Assembly: GCA_903848645.1 (NCBI GenBank)
Contig: CAINGU010000015.1
Coordinates: 1-64,000 of the forward strand
Direction of reading: 5' to 3'
Source: an uncultured cyanobacterium
GTDB lineage: Bacteria > Cyanobacteriota > Cyanobacteriia > Cyanobacteriales > Nostocaceae
DNA length: 64,000 bases
Positions 54,121 to 62,659 of the stretch are shown piece by piece. The translations under genes and the position numbers were made by a program. How positions within the stretch are numbered: the stretch's first letter is position 1; every line of letters begins with the position of its first letter. A model generated the notes under the pieces. That model was not told the DNA's origin and made no database searches. It saw nothing but the letters and a program-made list of their open reading frames with translations.

Positions 54121-55023
54121 TCATTCGCAATTACCCTGTAAACCTCCTGTATGGATTAATAGCAAAGATTCCGATTTAAAAAATCCTTTTGCGATTAAAT
54201 CCATCACTCCATAAAACATTTTTCCTGTATATACATGATCTAAAGGTATATCATATTGTTGTTGAAAATCTTGACAAAATAGCTTTAATTTATTAGTCAC
54301 TTTAGCATAACCACCAAAATGATAATCAGATATAAGTTGCCAATGTGCGGGAGAATTAACAGGTGTGGGTAAATTAGAAGCTAGATAATTTGTTAATAAG
54401 TTATTGATATCTTCTTTGAGGAAATCACCACCTTTTAAGACAGGAAAACCAATCACTTTTTGTTCTTGATTTAATGATAGTGCCATACCTGCTAATGTTG
54501 TTCCTGTTCCACAAGCTAAACAAATAGTGTTAAATCCTTGAACTGTTTGTAATATCTCTATACAACCACGCATACCATTTAAGTTACAACCCCCTTCAGG
54601 AATAATAAATACTTCTCCAAATCGCTGTTTTAAATGATTTTGTAATTCCTCTGTATGGCGTTGTTTATATGTCTGACGATCAATATATACTAATTCCATC
54701 CCCTGTGCTACTGCAAATTGTAAAGTAGGATTTAGAGGAATATTTTCTTCTCCACGAATTAAGCCAATAGTGCGGAAACCAAATAGATTTCCTGCGGCTG
54801 CGGTAGCATAAATATGATTAGAATAAGCTCCACCAAAGGTAAGAATTGTGGATAAATTTTTCTCCTTAGCTTCCACCAAGTTATATTTCAGTTTAAACCA
54901 TTTGTTACCGTTGATTTGGGGGTGCATCAGATCCAGCCGTAATACAGATAGTTTAACACCTGCATTAGCCCCCATTTCATTGCTAATTTGTTGAATAAGT
55001 GGAGGGAAAAAAATTGACGACAT
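54121..55023 (-). CDS. D-cysteine desulfhydrase / ACC deaminase family
   Basis: This fold-type-II PLP enzyme of 300 residues shows NGNKWFKLKYNL (with the PLP-lysine region), GGAYSNHIYATAAAGNLFG and a CGTGTTLAGM phosphate loop near 167-176. The family deaminates 1-aminocyclopropane-1-carboxylate or D-cysteine; the bacterial members are most often D-cysteine desulfhydrases. The reaction cannot be assigned securely. It is convergent with the membrane-protein gene, 20 nt apart. Start ATG at 55023. Confidence 0.85.
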   Translation of the reverse strand: MSSIFFPPLIQQISNEMGANAGVKLSVLRLDLMHPQINGNKWFKLKYNLVEAKEKNLSTILTFGGAYSNHIYATAAAGNLFGFRTIGLIRGEENIPLNPTLQFAVAQGMELVYIDRQTYKQRHTEELQNHLKQRFGEVFIIPEGGCNLNGMRGCIEILQTVQGFNTICLACGTGTTLAGMALSLNQEQKVIGFPVLKGGDFLKEDINNLLTNYLASNLPTPVNSPAHWQLISDYHFGGYAKVTNKLKLFCQDFQQQYDIPLDHVYTGKMFYGVMDLIAKGFFKSESLLLIHTGGLQGNCE

Positions 55024-55091
55024 TAAAAAAAAAAGTTATTATTTACTAGAATACTATAAAATACTAAAATTACCAAGTAAATACGCAGATC

Positions 55092-55658
55092 ATGGCTAAA
55101 GTTTTAGATGTCATCACGGAAGAATTACAAAAGTTTATTATTAATCAAAAAATATTTTTTGTGGGGACTGCACCTCTAAGTTGTACAGGCCATGTTAACC
55201 TTTCTCCCAAAGGTTTAGAAAGTTTTCGCATTCTCTCCCCCCACCAAGTTGGTTATTTAGATGTAACAGGTAGTGGTAACGAAACATCTGCTCATTTGCA
55301 GGAAAATGGGCGGATAACCTTGATGTTTTGCGCTTTTCAAGAACCTGCTTGTATTCTCCGTCTTTATGGTCAGGGACAAACAATTTTACCAGATTCTCCT
55401 GACTGGAATGCTCTCTATCCTCTATTTCCTCCTCTTCCGGGAACTCGACAAATTATTATTGCAGATATTGAAAGAGTTCAAACTTCTTGTGGTTTTGGTG
55501 TTCCACTATATGAATATCAAGGACAAAGAGATATTTTAGTTAATTGGGCTAGTAAAAAAGGAGAAGCAGGAGTTAAGGAATATCAACAAAAAAACAATCT
55601 GATTAGTATTGATGGATTATCAACTCCTTTGAGTAAATCGCAGAATTTGGGTGATTAA
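55092..55658 (+). CDS. Pyridoxamine-5'-phosphate-oxidase-like flavoprotein
   Basis: The 188-residue protein has a split-barrel fold pattern: FVGTAPLSCTGHVNLSPKGLESFRIL (about 20-45), a GSGNETSAHLQENGRITLMFCAFQ stretch and LRLYGQGQTI. This is typical of the PNPOx-like FMN-binding family, but not true PdxH. The C-terminus is polar. It is the first of two genes on the plus strand, 6 nt before the GNAT gene. Function unknown. Confidence 0.82.
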   Translation: MAKVLDVITEELQKFIINQKIFFVGTAPLSCTGHVNLSPKGLESFRILSPHQVGYLDVTGSGNETSAHLQENGRITLMFCAFQEPACILRLYGQGQTILPDSPDWNALYPLFPPLPGTRQIIIADIERVQTSCGFGVPLYEYQGQRDILVNWASKKGEAGVKEYQQKNNLISIDGLSTPLSKSQNLGD

Positions 55659-55664
55659 AAAAAT

Positions 55665-56072
55665 ATGAATTACCAAATTATTAACCAGCTAAATGAAGCT
55701 CAAATTTCTGAACTTGTAGAATTATATAAAAATGAATTCTGGAGTCAGAACCGGACATATCAAGGTGTTGTCAAAATGCTGGCTGCATCTGATATTATTA
55801 TCACTTTGGTAGATGAAGAGGAAAAATTAATTGCTTTTTGTCGTGTCTTGACTGATTTCGTTTATCGCGGCGTTCTTTATGATGTCATTGTTAAACCTAG
55901 TTATAGAAAAATGGGATTTGGTGCTAAATTATTAAATGAAGTCCTTAATCATCCCCAATTAAAAGAAGTGGAAAATATTGCTCTTTTCTGTTTACCGGAG
56001 ATGATGCCATTTTATCAACGTTGGGGTTTCACAGATATTGTGAAGTTGGAATTAATGTATCGTTACCAATAA
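55665..56072 (+). CDS. GNAT-family N-acetyltransferase
   Basis: The 135-residue product has the GNAT acetyl-CoA motif: LYDVIVKPSYRKMGFGAKLLNEVL (V then R/KxxGxG/A) near 75-98 and a C-terminal FYQRWGFTDI. Substrate is unknown. It is 6 nt downstream of the PNPOx-like gene and 33 nt upstream of rnhA, so the three are probably an operon. Confidence 0.85.
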   Translation: MNYQIINQLNEAQISELVELYKNEFWSQNRTYQGVVKMLAASDIIITLVDEEEKLIAFCRVLTDFVYRGVLYDVIVKPSYRKMGFGAKLLNEVLNHPQLKEVENIALFCLPEMMPFYQRWGFTDIVKLELMYRYQ

Positions 56073-56105
56073 TATAGCAATCCTTTAAAATTCTAGAATT
56101 TCATC

Positions 56106-57014
56106 ATGTCTACTCAACGCATAATTCAAAGTATATACACAGATGGCGCTTGCACTGGCAATCCTGGTCCGGGTGGTTGGGGTACAGTAATTTATTTTAA
56201 TGATGGTTCGGTTCACGAAATGGGTGATTCATCCCACCACACCACCAATAATAAAATGGAAATGCAAGCCGCGATCGCTGCCTTGGAATTTTTTAAATCA
56301 TCTCGACAAACTGAAGCTATTACCCTGTACACTGATAGCAAATATCTAATTGATTGTGTGACAAAATGGGTGAAAGGCTGGAAAAAGAACGGTTGGAAAA
56401 AATCAGATGGTAATCCTGTCCAAAACCAAGACCTCTTAGAAATCCTCGATGAACTCAATAGCCAACTGGTACAATGGCAACACGTGCGGGGACATTCTGG
56501 TAATATTGGCAATGAACGCTGTGATGTGATTGCTCGCTCCTTTGCAAACCATAAAATCCCCAACCTACAACAGTTATTACCTGAACTTCTTCACGAAACT
56601 TTACCTAAAATTCGGGAAATAAGCGTAGTAAAAGTATCTGATGATCCAATAAAATCTACAATAATTAATAAAAATACAGTGGAAAGCAGTCCGTCTGCAT
56701 CAGATATAAGCACTATGGAACCATCTACAATACCAACTGCGACAACAACCAACGAACAGCCCGCTGAAATCAGGGTTTCACAACTTCGCAACTTGGTGGA
56801 AACTTTGCGTATTGCGGACGAAATTGCCGAAAAAGGCTATCTAATCACCAGTTCGGAATTAGCAGACTTAATGAGTGTCCACTCTAGTGCTGTTACCAGT
56901 CGGGGTGACGAATGGCGTTGGCGAAATTGGATAGTTTCACGGGTAAGACGTGAAGGTAATCAGATTCTCTGGGAACTCGAACGTGGGGACAAAATAGAAA
57001 CAGAAGTAGATTAA
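56106..57014 (+). CDS. rnhA: Ribonuclease HI with C-terminal extension
   Basis: It cuts RNA in RNA/DNA hybrids. The catalytic domain (1-150) has YTDGACTGNPGPGGW, KMEMQAAIAAL, LYTDSKYLIDCVTKW and RGHSGNIGNERCDVIA, carrying the D-E-D-D active-site residues. The C-terminal ~150 residues hold a Ser/Thr-rich linker (about 175-220) and a small domain (about 225-302, VETLRIADEIAEKGYLITSSELADLM...WRNWIVSRVRREGNQILWEL) that resembles a winged or helix-turn-helix domain. Canonical RNase HI is about 155 residues. Start ATG 56106. Confidence 0.92.
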   Translation: MSTQRIIQSIYTDGACTGNPGPGGWGTVIYFNDGSVHEMGDSSHHTTNNKMEMQAAIAALEFFKSSRQTEAITLYTDSKYLIDCVTKWVKGWKKNGWKKSDGNPVQNQDLLEILDELNSQLVQWQHVRGHSGNIGNERCDVIARSFANHKIPNLQQLLPELLHETLPKIREISVVKVSDDPIKSTIINKNTVESSPSASDISTMEPSTIPTATTTNEQPAEIRVSQLRNLVETLRIADEIAEKGYLITSSELADLMSVHSSAVTSRGDEWRWRNWIVSRVRREGNQILWELERGDKIETEVD

Positions 57015-57100
57015 AATAATTCGTAATTCGTAATTAAGTTTTACAACTAGGATATAGCGATTTTCATCTCAGTCAGATCCAGTTTTAAACCCCAAAAACC

Positions 57101-57148
57101 GTAGGGGCGCAGGGCCTGCGCCCTTTCCAAGTTCCTGCGCCCTTTCCA
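57101..57148. repeat. GGGCGCAGG hairpin, dispersed repeat
   Basis: GTAGGGGCGCAGGGCCTGCGCCC, with GGGCGCAGG and CCTGCGCCC paired, followed by a partial copy (TTCCTGCGCCCTTTCC). Same family as the elements at 4870, 9311 and 13981. It lies in the 229-nt gap between rnhA and a convergent small gene. Confidence 0.8.
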
Positions 57149-57243
57149 AACTAAACTGTATTTTATCCAAGTAATAACCGCTATCAGGAATAGGTAAAAG
57201 ATCAAATATATTCATAATTATCAACACGATCTTCTAGTCAAAA

Positions 57244-57459
57244 CTACTTATGATTAGAAATATCATTTGTCACTTTAATACGACCTTTAACCACAAACCG
57301 CAACAATCTATTGATAGCTTCTTGCTCTTCTTGCTCTAAGCATTCATCTAAAATAGCTGCCATTAAACCATAACGATCAGCTAAGGAAAGAAAGCCAGTA
57401 TCAGCGCTAGTAGCGATAATTTCCCCAACTGCACCAGGGAGAAGTTTGATTTCTGGCAT
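57244..57459 (-). CDS. Small conserved-looking protein, unknown function
   Basis: The 71-residue soluble product has a helical core (LSLADRYGLMAAILDECLEQEEQEAINRLLRFVVKGRIKV). No family was recognised. It is minus-strand, upstream of the ABC transporter gene in genome order but 165 nt away, so an operon is uncertain. Start ATG at 57459. Confidence 0.5.
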   Translation of the reverse strand: MPEIKLLPGAVGEIIATSADTGFLSLADRYGLMAAILDECLEQEEQEAINRLLRFVVKGRIKVTNDISNHK

Positions 57460-57624
57460 TTACTTAAAATTGAACTCTACAACTTTAATATCTCCTAAAT
57501 TTGAGTTTAGCTAAGTGATTAACCCAAGCATTTAATTGTGAAAATTATCAAATATTATGGTGATAATTGCAAACATAAATTAGTGATTTATATCACATGA
57601 ATGCTGCAAACTGCAAACTTTTGA

Positions 57625-59505
57625 TTATGTTCCTAACATTTGTAAATTGTGCAAAGTGGCATAAAATCCTCCCTGTTGTAATAATTCTTCATGACTGCCC
57701 TCTTCAATCAATTCCCCCCGCTTCAACACAAAAATCCGGTCTACATTACGAATTGTAGACAGACGGTGAGCAATAATAATTGATGTCCGTTCTATCAATA
57801 ACTGATTTAAAGCTTCTTGAACCAAAGCCTCCGTCCTCACATCCAAACTAGCTGTAGCTTCGTCTAACACCAAAATTTGGGGGTTGCGAATAGCAGCACG
57901 GGCAAAGGCTAAAAGTTGTTTTTGTCCACTAGAAAGATTTGTCGCCCGTTCTCGCAATTGAGTATCATAACCTTGGGGTAGTTGGTTGATAAACTCTGCC
58001 ACATTGGTTTTTTCCGCGGCTTGTTGAATTTCTGCAAAACTATAATTATCACCTAAAGTAATATTACTTTTAACATCACCAGCAAACAAAAACGCCTCTT
58101 GCAAAATTACCGTCATATAACGTCGTAGTTCCGCTTGGGGAATCTTGCGAATATCCACACCATCAATCAGAATGCGTCCTTGGGTTGGTTCATAAAGACG
58201 ACATAATAGCCGAATAATTGAACTTTTACCCGCACCTGTGGGACCAACTAAAGCCACCTTTTCCCCTGGATGAATAGTAAAGTCTAGATTTTTAATAACG
58301 TAATCATCGTCTTTGTAAGCAAAGGAAACATTTTCAAACTTAATTTCTCCTAAAGCGGGAATAGGAGTAAAATCTTGAGATTCTAACTTAGAAACAATCT
58401 CATTAATATAGCCAAATTCAAAATCTACAATTGAATCTTGAGTCTGAGAGTAATCTTTAATTTCGATAGGTTCATCTAAAATATCAACTACCCGTTCAAT
58501 AGCCGTAAAACCAGATTGAATTACTGTAAACTTTTCGGCAAAATTCCGCAACGGTTCAAAGAATTGTTGGGCATATAAAATAAATGCTGATAAAATCCCA
58601 AAGGTGATTTGTTTATCTAACAACAACCAACCACCCAACCATAATACCCCAGCAATTGCGACTAAACCAACCCATTCTAAAGTTGAAGAAACCGCTGAAT
58701 CATACCAAATGCTAGTATCTACTTCCTTAACATAATGTTGATTAGTTACCCGAAATAACTCAGCATTAAACTTTTCTCGGCGAAATAACTGGACAACATT
58801 AATACCAACAATATTTTCTTGTAGTTGAGAATTGAGTTTAGAAAGTTCTTCTCTGGTTTTATAATTAGCCTCTCGATACTGCTGTTGAAAATAAATCATT
58901 AACCAAGTCACTGGAAAAAGGATGAATATCAACAAACAAGCAAGTTGCCATTGAATTGAAAACATTAACCCCACAATCACCACCATAGATAATAAATCAG
59001 AAATGATTCCTACAGCCCCAGTAGAAAAAACATCTCCTAAACTTTCGACATCACTAGTAAGTCTAGTAATTAATTTACCTACAGGTGTGCGATCAAAAAA
59101 ACGTACAGCTAAAGATGTAATATGATCAAATAAATCCTCACGAATAGCCGCTGTGATTTTTTGCCCTAATTTTTGAACTAAATAACCTTGTACACCTGTT
59201 AATACTAAGCGAATAATAGTTGCTATGAGCAACATTCCGATGAGAATATTTAAACCTTGCCACAGAGGCATATTTTGGAGGAATTGATATGTGCTAGGTT
59301 CTTTCCGAATTAAAGAAATTGCTTGTCCTACTAACATAGGTTTGATAGCACTAGCAATGGCAATAGGAACAAGCAGCAACATAGATATTGCTAATAGTTT
59401 GCCACTACTACGGGCATAAGGTACTAAGCGCAAAAATAACCGCCAGTCATTTTCTCGACGACGGTATTCTGTATTAGATTTAGTTTGAGATGGGTAGATG
59501 CTCAT
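57625..59505 (-). CDS. ABC exporter, fused permease-ATPase half-transporter
   Basis: The 626-residue product has a six-helix type-I exporter membrane domain (about 45-330) followed by an ATPase with GPTGAGKSS Walker A, QEAFLFAGD (Q-loop), LSSGQKQLLAFARA signature and LDEATASLD Walker B. Such half-transporters act as homodimers or heterodimers. The partner and the substrate are unknown; no linked exporter or peptidase is evident. I use ATG 59505; a TTG at 59511 would add two residues. Homologues in cyanobacteria are often called multidrug/lipid exporters. Confidence 0.9.
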   Translation of the reverse strand: MSIYPSQTKSNTEYRRRENDWRLFLRLVPYARSSGKLLAISMLLLVPIAIASAIKPMLVGQAISLIRKEPSTYQFLQNMPLWQGLNILIGMLLIATIIRLVLTGVQGYLVQKLGQKITAAIREDLFDHITSLAVRFFDRTPVGKLITRLTSDVESLGDVFSTGAVGIISDLLSMVVIVGLMFSIQWQLACLLIFILFPVTWLMIYFQQQYREANYKTREELSKLNSQLQENIVGINVVQLFRREKFNAELFRVTNQHYVKEVDTSIWYDSAVSSTLEWVGLVAIAGVLWLGGWLLLDKQITFGILSAFILYAQQFFEPLRNFAEKFTVIQSGFTAIERVVDILDEPIEIKDYSQTQDSIVDFEFGYINEIVSKLESQDFTPIPALGEIKFENVSFAYKDDDYVIKNLDFTIHPGEKVALVGPTGAGKSSIIRLLCRLYEPTQGRILIDGVDIRKIPQAELRRYMTVILQEAFLFAGDVKSNITLGDNYSFAEIQQAAEKTNVAEFINQLPQGYDTQLRERATNLSSGQKQLLAFARAAIRNPQILVLDEATASLDVRTEALVQEALNQLLIERTSIIIAHRLSTIRNVDRIFVLKRGELIEEGSHEELLQQGGFYATLHNLQMLGT

Positions 59506-59567
59506 AAACAAAGAATTAGTAGTAAAATTATTGGGAATTTTGGATTTTGAATTCTGAGAAAGCGGTA

Positions 59568-60032
59568 CTAATTTTTTTCATAATTTAAGCCATTGATTTC
59601 TTTGCATTTTGCCTGTGCGGCTTCATAAGCTGCCAAATATTCTTGACCACCTAACATGACATCACCATAATAATCATAGGGGGCTTCACCATAAATAGGT
59701 AAAGGATCATCCTCTGGATAATCTTCTTTAGATTCTTCAATCATGGCTTTTAGCTTTTTGGCACTGAGACTTTGAGCAGGAAAATAATAAAGTTCCTGGG
59801 GATTTTTTTGCAGATAAGGAAGTGTAGGATCAATAATCACATCATTAACTTCCAGCCAACCATGTTCAACAGGTTTATATGGCTGACCAGCAAATACTAA
59901 AAATCCTTGTACATATTTTGCACCCTCAGTCACTAAAACTGCTTTATAAGCATTATCAAAAGGTTTTTTAGCTTTACTTTTGATAGTTTTGGCAATTTCA
60001 TTTGACAGGGCTTCATCTAATAATTTGTTCAT
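59568..60032 (-). CDS. Hypothetical protein, alpha/beta, unknown function
   Basis: The 154-residue soluble product has a Tyr-rich C-terminal half (YYFPAQS, YGEAPYDYYGDVMLGGQEYLAAYEAA) and a central QPYKPVEHGWLEVNDVIIDPTLPYLQ that looks like a domain core. No family was recognised. It lies 62 nt upstream of the ABC gene start on the same strand. Start ATG at 60032. Confidence 0.55.
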   Translation of the reverse strand: MNKLLDEALSNEIAKTIKSKAKKPFDNAYKAVLVTEGAKYVQGFLVFAGQPYKPVEHGWLEVNDVIIDPTLPYLQKNPQELYYFPAQSLSAKKLKAMIEESKEDYPEDDPLPIYGEAPYDYYGDVMLGGQEYLAAYEAAQAKCKEINGLNYEKN

Positions 60033-60241
60033 GGTGTGAATTATCCTTGAATTATGCTGTCAATGGTAAAACTCTGGTAGGGTGTGCGTTATGCTAACAC
60101 ACCCTCCGTTTAAGTAGGTGAGCGTTAAAAATTGTCGTTGGGATAAGGCAGGGGAGCAGGGAGCAGGGAGCAGGGGGAAAGAGTTTGAGCTTGCTTTGCT
60201 TTTCTTCACATACCTTGAATTTTTTCTGTCAACCTACTTAG
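60033..60241. repeat. Intergenic hairpin and heptamers
   Basis: AGGGTGT at 60079-60085 pairs with ACACCCT at 60099-60105, with GTTA/TAAC inside. GGGAGCA heptamers run at about 60149-60175. Otherwise no gene was recognised in this 209-nt gap. Confidence 0.7.
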
Positions 60242-61456
60242 CTACTTCTTACTAAAAATGCAATAGTACAACCAGGTGCTAAATTCTTTGACAGGAAATA
60301 GGATATAAGTCAAAGGATTTACTGTGACAATAATGTTTCTAAAATCCCGTTTAGCAAAAAATAAAATTCCCTGGGCAACTTGTGGTGCTGACATGATACC
60401 ATAGGGATTTAATTGACTTTTAAATGGGCCTAAAATTAATTTGCGAATTACACAAACTTGATCTAATCGCTTCAGGGTGACAATATCCCCTAATGCTCTT
60501 TTGCTCAGTTCATATAGGGGACTTAATGCTGGGGAAACTTCAGCCTCAGACGTATTTACCCAAATTTCTTTAGTGGCTTTGTCTTGCGGTCCTGTGACAG
60601 TTGCAGAAAAAATATCTATCAATTCCAAAGCGGAAAAGGTGTTAACTTGATAGGAATTTTGCATGGCGGCAGAAGTCCGATCTCCATAAACATTTATGCC
60701 ATGATTGATAATGAGAATATCAACTTTATTTAAACTTTCTTGTAGTTGAGCTTCATTACCCAATTCCCATTTTACAACTTTGACACGATCTTGAACTGCG
60801 ATTTTTTCAGGATTAGTTGTTAATGCCACAACTTTAGCATTATGCTTTAATAATTCTGCGGCTAATGCTTGTCCTAATGCACCAGAAGCACCTGTTAAAG
60901 CGACTGTTTTACCTTTAAGAGAAAGTCCTGTTCCTAGTATTTTATCCACAAGAGGAAAAACACCACTATAGTAAGCATTAACATCATCAAAATGATGTCG
61001 CCAATGATAGGTTCTATTTACCCACCAAACTGAGGAAATTGTGTCTAAAGGTCCGGGTAAATGATTGTAGTCTGTGTCTATTGTTCCTTGAAAATATCGC
61101 ATAGATGCACCGTATAAAAAAGTGCCAGCATATACGACTCCTAACCATAACCCCCATTGATGAGCTAGTAAGGCAATTGCTGTTAAAATGATTACTAGTA
61201 GACCAGATTCAACGATATCATGATACAATTGGGAATCTATATAGGCTTTTTGGGAAATTAAAGTTAAATCTCGACGGTATACGGCATGATGTTTATTGTG
61301 CCATTTCCCTAACCAAGTTACGTAATGACACAAAGCATGGTAACTGTCTCTTAATATTTCTGCGAGTAAGAGGGAGGAAAATCCCCAGGTAGTGAACTGG
61401 ATACAGTTGTTTACTAAAACCGAATCAATTGTTAAGCTTTGAGCCAAAATCATCAT
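60242..61456 (-). CDS. Sterol desaturase / short-chain dehydrogenase fusion
   Basis: The 404-residue protein has an N-terminal membrane domain (about 1-170) with the histidine clusters WLGKWHNKHH, DYNHLPG and TYHWRHHFDD, as in the fatty acid hydroxylase/sterol desaturase superfamily (a di-iron site), then an NAD(P)-binding SDR domain from about 178: ALTGASGALGQALA, NHGINVYG and YELSKRALG (Y/K catalytic pair). This fusion is widely seen in Nostocales. Substrate is unknown; carotenoid- or lipid-related chemistry is a guess. Start ATG 61456 or 61453. Confidence 0.84.
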   Translation of the reverse strand: MMILAQSLTIDSVLVNNCIQFTTWGFSSLLLAEILRDSYHALCHYVTWLGKWHNKHHAVYRRDLTLISQKAYIDSQLYHDIVESGLLVIILTAIALLAHQWGLWLGVVYAGTFLYGASMRYFQGTIDTDYNHLPGPLDTISSVWWVNRTYHWRHHFDDVNAYYSGVFPLVDKILGTGLSLKGKTVALTGASGALGQALAAELLKHNAKVVALTTNPEKIAVQDRVKVVKWELGNEAQLQESLNKVDILIINHGINVYGDRTSAAMQNSYQVNTFSALELIDIFSATVTGPQDKATKEIWVNTSEAEVSPALSPLYELSKRALGDIVTLKRLDQVCVIRKLILGPFKSQLNPYGIMSAPQVAQGILFFAKRDFRNIIVTVNPLTYILFPVKEFSTWLYYCIFSKK

Positions 61457-61579
61457 CTTTTTGGTGACACCACTTCCTCTTAATTAAACCAAGTTGTTAG
61501 CACTTTTGTCTAATAAAGTTGCATCTTCCAGATTTATTTTCCACTCTACTTAACTTCAGAATCCGAGTTTTGGATAAAT

Positions 61580-62038
61580 TTAGCCAGCAAATACCTTTTG
61601 TAAATTTTCTGGCTGCATGAATGTTAAATATTGATTGGACATTTCTGGGGTTAAGAATTCTATCATCACTCTATTTTCTAACCAAAACTCGATTACATCA
61701 AAGAAAGCACGACTACAACGGATAACTCTCCAACCTTCTCTATGAGCAATTTCTTCTATTTTTTCTTGAGTAGAATTAACAGAAATGGCTGCATGAGTGG
61801 CTGTAAAATTGACAGGTTGAGAAATTTCTTGAAATTGACAATCCTGTTTTCCTTCACCCGGTTGCAATACAATTTGTAATGGATAAACTTCAATTGCTGT
61901 TCCGTATTCGTCCAGAGATACCATCATGTAACTACCTGGATTTGGCGGAAAGGGAAATGCTTTTCCATTCATTACTTCTGCGAGAACTTCAGCAGCGTGT
62001 TCAGGATTTTGAGCAGAAATAGAAAGATGGTGAATCAT
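61580..62038 (-). CDS. VOC-fold glyoxalase/dioxygenase-like protein
   Basis: The 152-residue product starts IHHLSISAQNPEHAAEVLAEVMNGKAFPF, a vicinal-oxygen-chelate pattern, and has a second repeat starting THAAISVNSTQEKIEEIAHREGWRV. The two beta-alpha-beta-beta-beta repeats fit the VOC superfamily, but no metal-ligand triad is evident. Function unknown. It is a single minus-strand gene. Start ATG at 62038. Confidence 0.8.
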   Translation of the reverse strand: MIHHLSISAQNPEHAAEVLAEVMNGKAFPFPPNPGSYMMVSLDEYGTAIEVYPLQIVLQPGEGKQDCQFQEISQPVNFTATHAAISVNSTQEKIEEIAHREGWRVIRCSRAFFDVIEFWLENRVMIEFLTPEMSNQYLTFMQPENLQKVFAG

Positions 62039-62089
62039 ATTATAATTGAAAAAAATCCAGTATCTAGTATAGCAAAATAAATGGCTCTA

Positions 62090-62515
62090 TCAATCCCTGA
62101 TTTGCTCAATTAATCGCTGTTCTAGTAAATTCAATAATCCATCTACATCTTTTCCTATTTCCTGAAAACAGATTTCTGGTGATGATTTGGGTGCAAATTG
62201 AATTAACTTAATTTCCCCTTTCCCAATACCAATCATCACTACTTCTGTTTCTGGTTTGTGATTATCAATAATTCCCAAAAGTTCTTGGAGACGATTTTCA
62301 ACTCTATCATTGAGTTTTTCTATTTCGGCTTGGGGACAATAAACAAAATGGGGAGTTGGTTGTAAATCAATACCGATAGTCCCCTGACTATCACCATTCT
62401 CTAGCCACAATCCCCAAAAAAGTGCGGCTAGTTCTGGCTGATTGTCTTTGACAAATCTATCTAACTGTCCTCGCCATTTATTCTCTGCTGTTTCTGGTTG
62501 GGGAATACTAAACAT
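62090..62515 (-). CDS. Conserved cyanobacterial protein, possible CcmS carboxysome chaperone
   Basis: From ATG 62515 the product is 141 residues, with NKWRGQLDRFVKDNQPELAALFWGLWLENGDSQGTIGIDLQPTPHFVYCP, then VEVVMIGIGKGEIKLIQFAPKS. I recall this pattern from the cyanobacterial protein described as the beta-carboxysome assembly chaperone CcmS, which binds CcmK1, but the assignment is from memory. No carboxysome genes lie in this window. Start: a GTG at 62518 would add one residue. Confidence 0.55.
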   Translation of the reverse strand: MFSIPQPETAENKWRGQLDRFVKDNQPELAALFWGLWLENGDSQGTIGIDLQPTPHFVYCPQAEIEKLNDRVENRLQELLGIIDNHKPETEVVMIGIGKGEIKLIQFAPKSSPEICFQEIGKDVDGLLNLLEQRLIEQIRD

Positions 62516-62659
62516 CACAATTAATTCATAATTTTATTTTTTCTATGGTAACAGTAAAAGTAGCATTTTTATAAAATTGATCTAATTTTCAGTAATCAGC
62601 TATCAATAGAATGGGGAAATATAAATCTATGATAGCTGAATGTTTTGGTTTTACTAATT

